Shown here: positions 34,257 to 37,463 of the stretch, piece by piece
How the letters are laid out: each line of letters begins with the position of its first letter
Position numbering within the stretch: the first letter of the stretch is position 1
Assembly: GCA_029564115.1 (NCBI GenBank)
Contig: JAKQQP010000168.1
Span: 1-37,463, forward strand
From: Candidatus Rifleibacteriota bacterium
Lineage (GTDB): Bacteria > Riflebacteria > Ozemobacteria > Ozemobacterales > Ozemobacteraceae
Reading direction: 5' to 3'
Length of the DNA stretch: 37,463 nucleotides
Program-made: the position numbers and the translations under genes
The notes under the pieces: generated by a model
What the model saw: the letters and a program-made list of their open reading frames with translations, nothing else
Told to the model about the DNA's origin: nothing
Databases searched by the model: none

Positions 34257-35587
34257 GCTTCAGTTTCCCCCTTGTTTAAATCGGCTTCTTTAACCATATC
34301 GTAATTAATCTGGTTATTTTTTAGCATAAAGTCACGAATTTTTTGGCTGCGCAGAGAAAAACGTACATTTTCTTCGCCGTCAGATTCTGCAAGGGTGTTC
34401 AACAGCTTTTCAACGGGCATATTGTATTCTTTGGCGCGCTTTTCGATTTCTTCGCGATAATCAGCGTCGGTAACTTCGATATTTTCTTTGTTCCCGATTG
34501 CATCGATCAACAACATGGTTTTGGTCTGGCGTTCGGCACGTTCACGGAAAGTTTCGCGGAATTCGTTGACGTCTTTACCGGAATTGCGCAGGTAATCCTG
34601 GATTGTTGTGCCAAACTGGCGCCAGCGACGATCGAGACCCTGGATAAAAAAGTCGATGGTGCTCTGAACCATAGATTCGGGCACTGCAAATTCATAACCG
34701 GCAAGAACCTGAGTCAGAACTTCGTCAAAAGCGCGTTCTTCGGCATCGTATTTGGCGCGTTCTTCGAGATCTTCTCTGATTTTAGCTTCGAGAGCCGCGA
34801 GGCTTTCGAAATCACCAATATTTTTGGCAAATTCATCATTCAGTTCGGGCAGAGTAGGTCTGGAAATACGATTCAAGGTTACGGTATAATCGAGGGTTTT
34901 GCCATAATATCTTGAATTGGTTTCGGTTTCGCCTTCGACCTTATGCTGCCAGGTGCGAGTTTCGCCGACCTTCATGCCGAGGCATGGAGCGAAAAGCTTA
35001 TCGTTTTCGAGCAGTTTGTGGGCTGCTTTTTCATCAGAAAGCTCTTCGTCGATCTGACCTTCATGAGCAACCTGAACGTTGGCAGAAAAATAGTCGCCAA
35101 GTTCAAGAGTACCGTCTTCGACAGTCTCTGTTTTGCTCTGCTGTTCACGAACCTGGTTCAAAACTTTTTTAACGCTTTCGTCATCGACGATTTCGCGCTG
35201 AACCTGGGCTGTATAGCCCTTATAATTAAAATCGCCCAGTTTCGGACGAACTTCAAAAACTGCTTTGAATGTGAACGGTTCATTTTCCTGGAGATTTGAT
35301 TCTTCGAGTTCAAATCTGCTCACCGGGTGCAATTTGGTCTCTCTGATAGCCTGCGGGTAGACTTCCTGGACGAGTTCTTCTTCGATCTGCTCGCGCACGG
35401 AATCGGGGCCGATAAACTTGACCAGCACCGATCTCGGAACTTTTCCCTGCCTGAAACCGGGGATTTTTACCGAACGGGCGGCACGATTGTAAAAGCTTGC
35501 ATAAGCGGCATTGACCTTCTCTTTTTCGACCTCAACGGTCAACGCAACCTTGTTGGCTTCCAGTTCCTGAACTTGTGTCTTTAACAT
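34253..35587 (-). CDS. tig: Trigger factor (ribosome-associated chaperone, PPIase)
   Basis: Trigger factor binds ribosomal protein L23 at the exit tunnel and holds nascent chains. The protein is 444 residues, with the ribosome-binding signature [12 protein letters not shown] near 45-56, a central FKBP-like PPIase region (about 155-240, e.g. [12 protein letters not shown]), and a C-terminal helical chaperone arm. ATG 35587 is chosen: AAGGAG lies 9 nt before it, while an in-frame TTG at 35593 is only 4 nt from it. A consensus promoter lies about 120 bp upstream. It is the first gene of the tig-clpP-clpX operon, a widely conserved order. Confidence 0.97.
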   Translation of the reverse strand: MLKTQVQELEANKVALTVEVEKEKVNAAYASFYNRAARSVKIPGFRQGKVPRSVLVKFIGPDSVREQIEEELVQEVYPQAIRETKLHPVSRFELEESNLQENEPFTFKAVFEVRPKLGDFNYKGYTAQVQREIVDDESVKKVLNQVREQQSKTETVEDGTLELGDYFSANVQVAHEGQIDEELSDEKAAHKLLENDKLFAPCLGMKVGETRTWQHKVEGETETNSRYYGKTLDYTVTLNRISRPTLPELNDEFAKNIGDFESLAALEAKIREDLEERAKYDAEERAFDEVLTQVLAGYEFAVPESMVQSTIDFFIQGLDRRWRQFGTTIQDYLRNSGKDVNEFRETFRERAERQTKTMLLIDAIGNKENIEVTDADYREEIEKRAKEYNMPVEKLLNTLAESDGEENVRFSLRSQKIRDFMLKNNQINYDMVKEADLNKGETEA

Positions 35588-35705
35588 GTGCAATAACTCC
35601 TTGTGGAGAGAATTTCGTTAATTCCAGACCGTCTGCAAAGCGGCACCGAAGGTGAAAGAAAACAGACAACACACCCTGTCGCGCCGGACGCAGAATGAAT
35701 GTATT

Positions 35706-35734
35706 ATTATAAAGGACTCTGCTTCAAAAGTAAA
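35706..35734 (-). promoter_or_regulatory. Promoter of the tig-clpP-clpX operon
   Basis: Minus strand: -35 TTTACT, 17 bp spacer, perfect -10 TATAAT. The predicted leader is about 110 nt, long enough to hold post-transcriptional control, but I see no strong hairpin in it. Confidence 0.65.
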
Positions 35735-35910
35735 GATACCGACTGCACCCGATCAGACACAAAAAAATTGTGCCATTATTTTCGACTCGGATCAAAACTT
35801 GCCTGGAGATGAAAAATCACACATTTTCATCGATTGTGCGGCAAATAGAAAAAAATAAATTCTGATTCAGGGCGTTTTAAATTCAACCGAAATCAGATTT
35901 GTCTTAAAGG
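35735..35910. other. Gene-free interval between the tig promoter and the tRNA terminator
   Basis: An A/T-rich stretch with no convincing reading frame on either strand. The only structure seen is a 7 bp inverted repeat, TCTGATT and AATCAGA, around 35863-35899. No known element was recognised. Confidence 0.5.
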
Positions 35911-35937
35911 AAAAGACCGCTCACAGAGCGGTCTTTT
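35911..35937 (-). terminator. Terminator of the tRNA-Leu-Gly pair
   Basis: Stem AAAAGACCGCT/AGCGGTCTTTT with loop CACAG. On the minus strand it follows tRNA-Gly by about 10 bp and is followed by TTTTCCTTT. It could also work rightward. Confidence 0.85.
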
Positions 35938-35947
35938 ATAATGTCGG

Positions 35948-36019
35948 AGCGGGAGACGAGACTCGAACTCGCAACCACCTGCTTGGAAGGCAGGGACTCT
36001 ACCATTGAGTTACTCCCGC
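35948..36019 (-). tRNA. tRNA-Gly (TCC)
   Basis: Complete cloverleaf of 72 nt: acceptor GCGGGAG/CTCCCGC, discriminator T, anticodon stem CCTGC/GCAGG with loop CTTCCAA giving TCC, and T-loop AGTTCGAGTCT. CCA is not encoded. Confidence 0.97.
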
Positions 36020-36043
36020 AAAACGTTCGCTACAACACGAGAA

Positions 36044-36124
36044 TGCGAAGGGCGGGACTCGAACCCGCACGGTATAACCACCAGATCCTAAGTCTGGCGC
36101 GTCTGCCAGTTTCGCCACCCTCGC
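36044..36124 (-). tRNA. tRNA-Leu (TAG)
   Basis: Complete cloverleaf of 81 nt: acceptor GCGAGGG/CCTTCGC with one G-U pair, discriminator A, anticodon stem CCAGA/TCTGG with loop CTTAGGA giving TAG, and a long variable arm as expected for Leu. CCA is not encoded. It is upstream of tRNA-Gly in the same transcript. Confidence 0.96.
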
Positions 36125-36143
36125 GCAAGGGTCAACGCAGCCG

Positions 36144-36172
36144 ATGATACCAGATTTTTTAAAAACAGGCAA
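36144..36172 (-). promoter_or_regulatory. Promoter of the tRNA-Leu-Gly pair
   Basis: Minus strand: -35 TTGCCT, 17 bp spacer, -10 TATCAT, ending about 20 bp before tRNA-Leu. Confidence 0.75.
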
Positions 36173-36259
36173 CAGATTTTATGCGAAGCGAAGCAAAGGA
36201 AAACTTTCATAGCAAAAACAGGGTATGATTAGGGATGAGTTTATAACATGGAGTGATTT

Positions 36260-37463
36260 ATGAGAAACTTCTCCAGACTGATCTGTTTCAGCCTTGTTTT
36301 TCTGCTGGTATTGGGGCTGTTGCCGGCAAACGCCATTTCTCCCTTCGACGGCAAAAACCCGATCAAAATTTCCGGGAGCGCCAATGTCGACAACAATGAC
36401 AGCGCACGCAGCAAAGCCGTAAAAAGCAAAAATTATCAGGAAACGCAAGCATGTACTCTGGCCGTTATGGCTGACCTACACGCAAAACCAGAAAGTCTGC
36501 CGCTGCTCAAAAAGGCTGTCGACCGGGTCAACAACCTCAAAGACATTGCGGGGCTCGCCATTGTCGGCGATCTTTGCAGCAAAGTTGGCTCCAGAAGTGA
36601 ATACGAAACGATGCGCAACGGCCTGAGCGGCGCAAAAATACCGATATATGCCGTACCCGGCAATCACGACATCCTCCTCAAGGATTATCTGGTCGACGGC
36701 AAGACCAGGCGCGGCACCCCAGCCGAGAAGAAGGCGAAGCAAGAGATTTTCAAACAGACATTCAAGCTCAAATCACTCTATTACTCACATAAAATCGGCG
36801 GGCACCTGCTGATTTTCCTTCCGAATGATGCTCTGACCGCTCTTCCCTGTTCGCTCCCATCAGACGAAGCCTACGATTTTCTGCGGCAGACACTGCGCGA
36901 GAATCGCAACCTGCCGACCATCATTTTCCACCATGCCCCGCTGGAAGGCAGCTACAGTGGCAGAAGAAGGATGCCGCCCATTCAGGCAAATTTCCAGCCA
37001 TCAGGCAAGACCAAACGCCTGCTGCAGAAAAACCCGCAGGTCTATCTCTGGTTCTCAGGGCATCTGCACATCACTCCATCACAGAAAAACTTCAATTTTC
37101 CCGGCAACCGCGTCGGAAATGTCAACGTCGTGCATGTTCCGCCGTCCCTGATTCGTGCCTCATGGGTGCAGGTAGTGCGACTTTCGCCCAAAGGCGCCAT
37201 TGTCAAAACCCTCGACGTCAAATCAGGAAAATACCTCAAACGCCATACCAGAGTGTTCAGGCCAAACATCGCCACCAATACCAATGCTGACGAGAATCAG
37301 CCGCAACCGCAAAAAGACGGCGAAATTCAACTACCCTCGCCTGAAGGCGAGGGATTGGGGTTCCGACTGAAGTCGGCTAAAGCCCCGATCCGGCCATGCA
37401 GGCTATCATTGCGAAACTTTGAAATCATCGTCATCCTGGGACTCAGCACCTTGATTTTCAATA
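36260..37463 (+). CDS. Exported metallophosphoesterase, cut by window end
   Basis: The frame is open from 36260 to the window edge (401 codons, no stop). A signal peptide covers about 1-25 (LLPANA). The two-metal calcineurin-like site is complete: D-x-H as ADLHA with D72 and H74, GD at 103-104, GNHD at 134-137, HH at 224-225, and GHLH at 267-270. It should hydrolyse a phosphate ester outside the inner membrane; the substrate is unknown. After about residue 345 the chain turns into a low-complexity NTNADENQPQPQKDG tail and then into residues coded by a pair of strong DNA hairpins, so the true C-terminus may have been altered by a mobile repeat. GGAG lies 6 nt before the ATG. It is divergent from the tRNA-Leu-Gly pair. 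Confidence 0.88.
   Translation, partial: MRNFSRLICFSLVFLLVLGLLPANAISPFDGKNPIKISGSANVDNNDSARSKAVKSKNYQETQACTLAVMADLHAKPESLPLLKKAVDRVNNLKDIAGLAIVGDLCSKVGSRSEYETMRNGLSGAKIPIYAVPGNHDILLKDYLVDGKTRRGTPAEKKAKQEIFKQTFKLKSLYYSHKIGGHLLIFLPNDALTALPCSLPSDEAYDFLRQTLRENRNLPTIIFHHAPLEGSYSGRRRMPPIQANFQPSGKTKRLLQKNPQVYLWFSGHLHITPSQKNFNFPGNRVGNVNVVHVPPSLIRASWVQVVRLSPKGAIVKTLDVKSGKYLKRHTRVFRPNIATNTNADENQPQPQKDGEIQLPSPEGEGLGFRLKSAKAPIRPCRLSLRNFEIIVILGLSTLIFN
37334..37386. repeat. REP-like double hairpin within the metallophosphoesterase frame
   Basis: Two neighbouring palindromes share the same TGAA loop: CCCTCGCC-TGAA-GGCGAGGG (37334-37353) and CCGAC-TGAA-GTCGG (37363-37376). The second is enclosed by GGGG (37357-37360) and CCCC (37383-37386). 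The arrangement is like REP/BIME elements or the ends of IS200/IS605-type elements. No second copy was seen in the window. Confidence 0.6.

Noticed and set aside
35652..35858. 68-codon GTG-initiated frame upstream of tig
   Set aside because: No ribosome site, a composition like random sequence, and it overlaps the tig leader and promoter region on the other strand.

Overview
The window looks like chromosomal DNA of a free-living, didermic (Gram-negative type) bacterium. Signs of an outer membrane are an AsmA-family protein, a lipoprotein with a lipobox, a heptosyltransferase-type GT9 enzyme with a GmhB-type phosphatase, and many proteins with Sec signal peptides. Several promoters match a sigma-70 consensus (TTGNNN, about 17 bp, TATAAT-like) and intrinsic terminators are abundant. 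Start codons include TTG and GTG as well as ATG. None of the five complete tRNA genes encodes its 3' CCA. The phylum cannot be fixed from sequence alone. The mix of TPR proteins, a cNMP-domain PilT ATPase, HD-GYP and many unfamiliar exported proteins suggests a poorly characterised lineage (Riflebacteria/Ozemobacteria-like is a guess only).

Layout. 1-308: four leftward tRNAs (Cys partial, Phe, Asp, Val). 392-3054: a DsrE/YedF-like protein, an exported beta-rich protein, and a glycine-rich exported membrane protein behind a long structured leader RNA with its own promoter and terminator. 3120-11141: leftward block of prmA, a TPR protein, a large HAMP/pseudo-cyclase/HEAT sensor, a GAF-GAF-HD-GYP protein and a degenerate 5'-nucleotidase-family protein. 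11259-16524: leftward low-complexity exported protein with 11-residue and PGDE repeats, a STAS protein and a giant AsmA-family protein. 16753-21853: a lipoprotein with duplicated NTF2-like units, a TPR exported protein and two exported proteins of unknown function. 21920-25552: leftward thpR, cinA and a cNMP-MshEN-PilT ATPase. 25553-26003 has no gene but carries promoters, hairpins and a candidate small RNA. 26004-27047: a DUF4105/Lnb-like exported protein. 27234-31265: rightward GT9, gmhB, nucleotide-translocase-like transporter and PfkB kinase. 31454-35587: leftward mtnP and the tig-clpP-clpX operon. 35948-36124: tRNA-Gly and tRNA-Leu. 36260-end: an exported metallophosphoesterase whose 3' part holds a pair of REP-like hairpins.

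The genes fall into a few functional groups: protein quality control (tig, clpP, clpX, prmA), envelope building (AsmA, GT9, GmhB, exported proteins), signalling (HD-GYP, sensor with a cyclase-like domain, STAS, cNMP-PilT), and purine/RNA salvage (mtnP, PfkB kinase, cinA, thpR). A recurring theme is enzyme folds that have lost active-site residues: the cyclase-like domain, the 5'-nucleotidase, the YedF-like protein, and possibly the cNMP pocket. No CRISPR array, transposase, integrase or prophage gene was seen.
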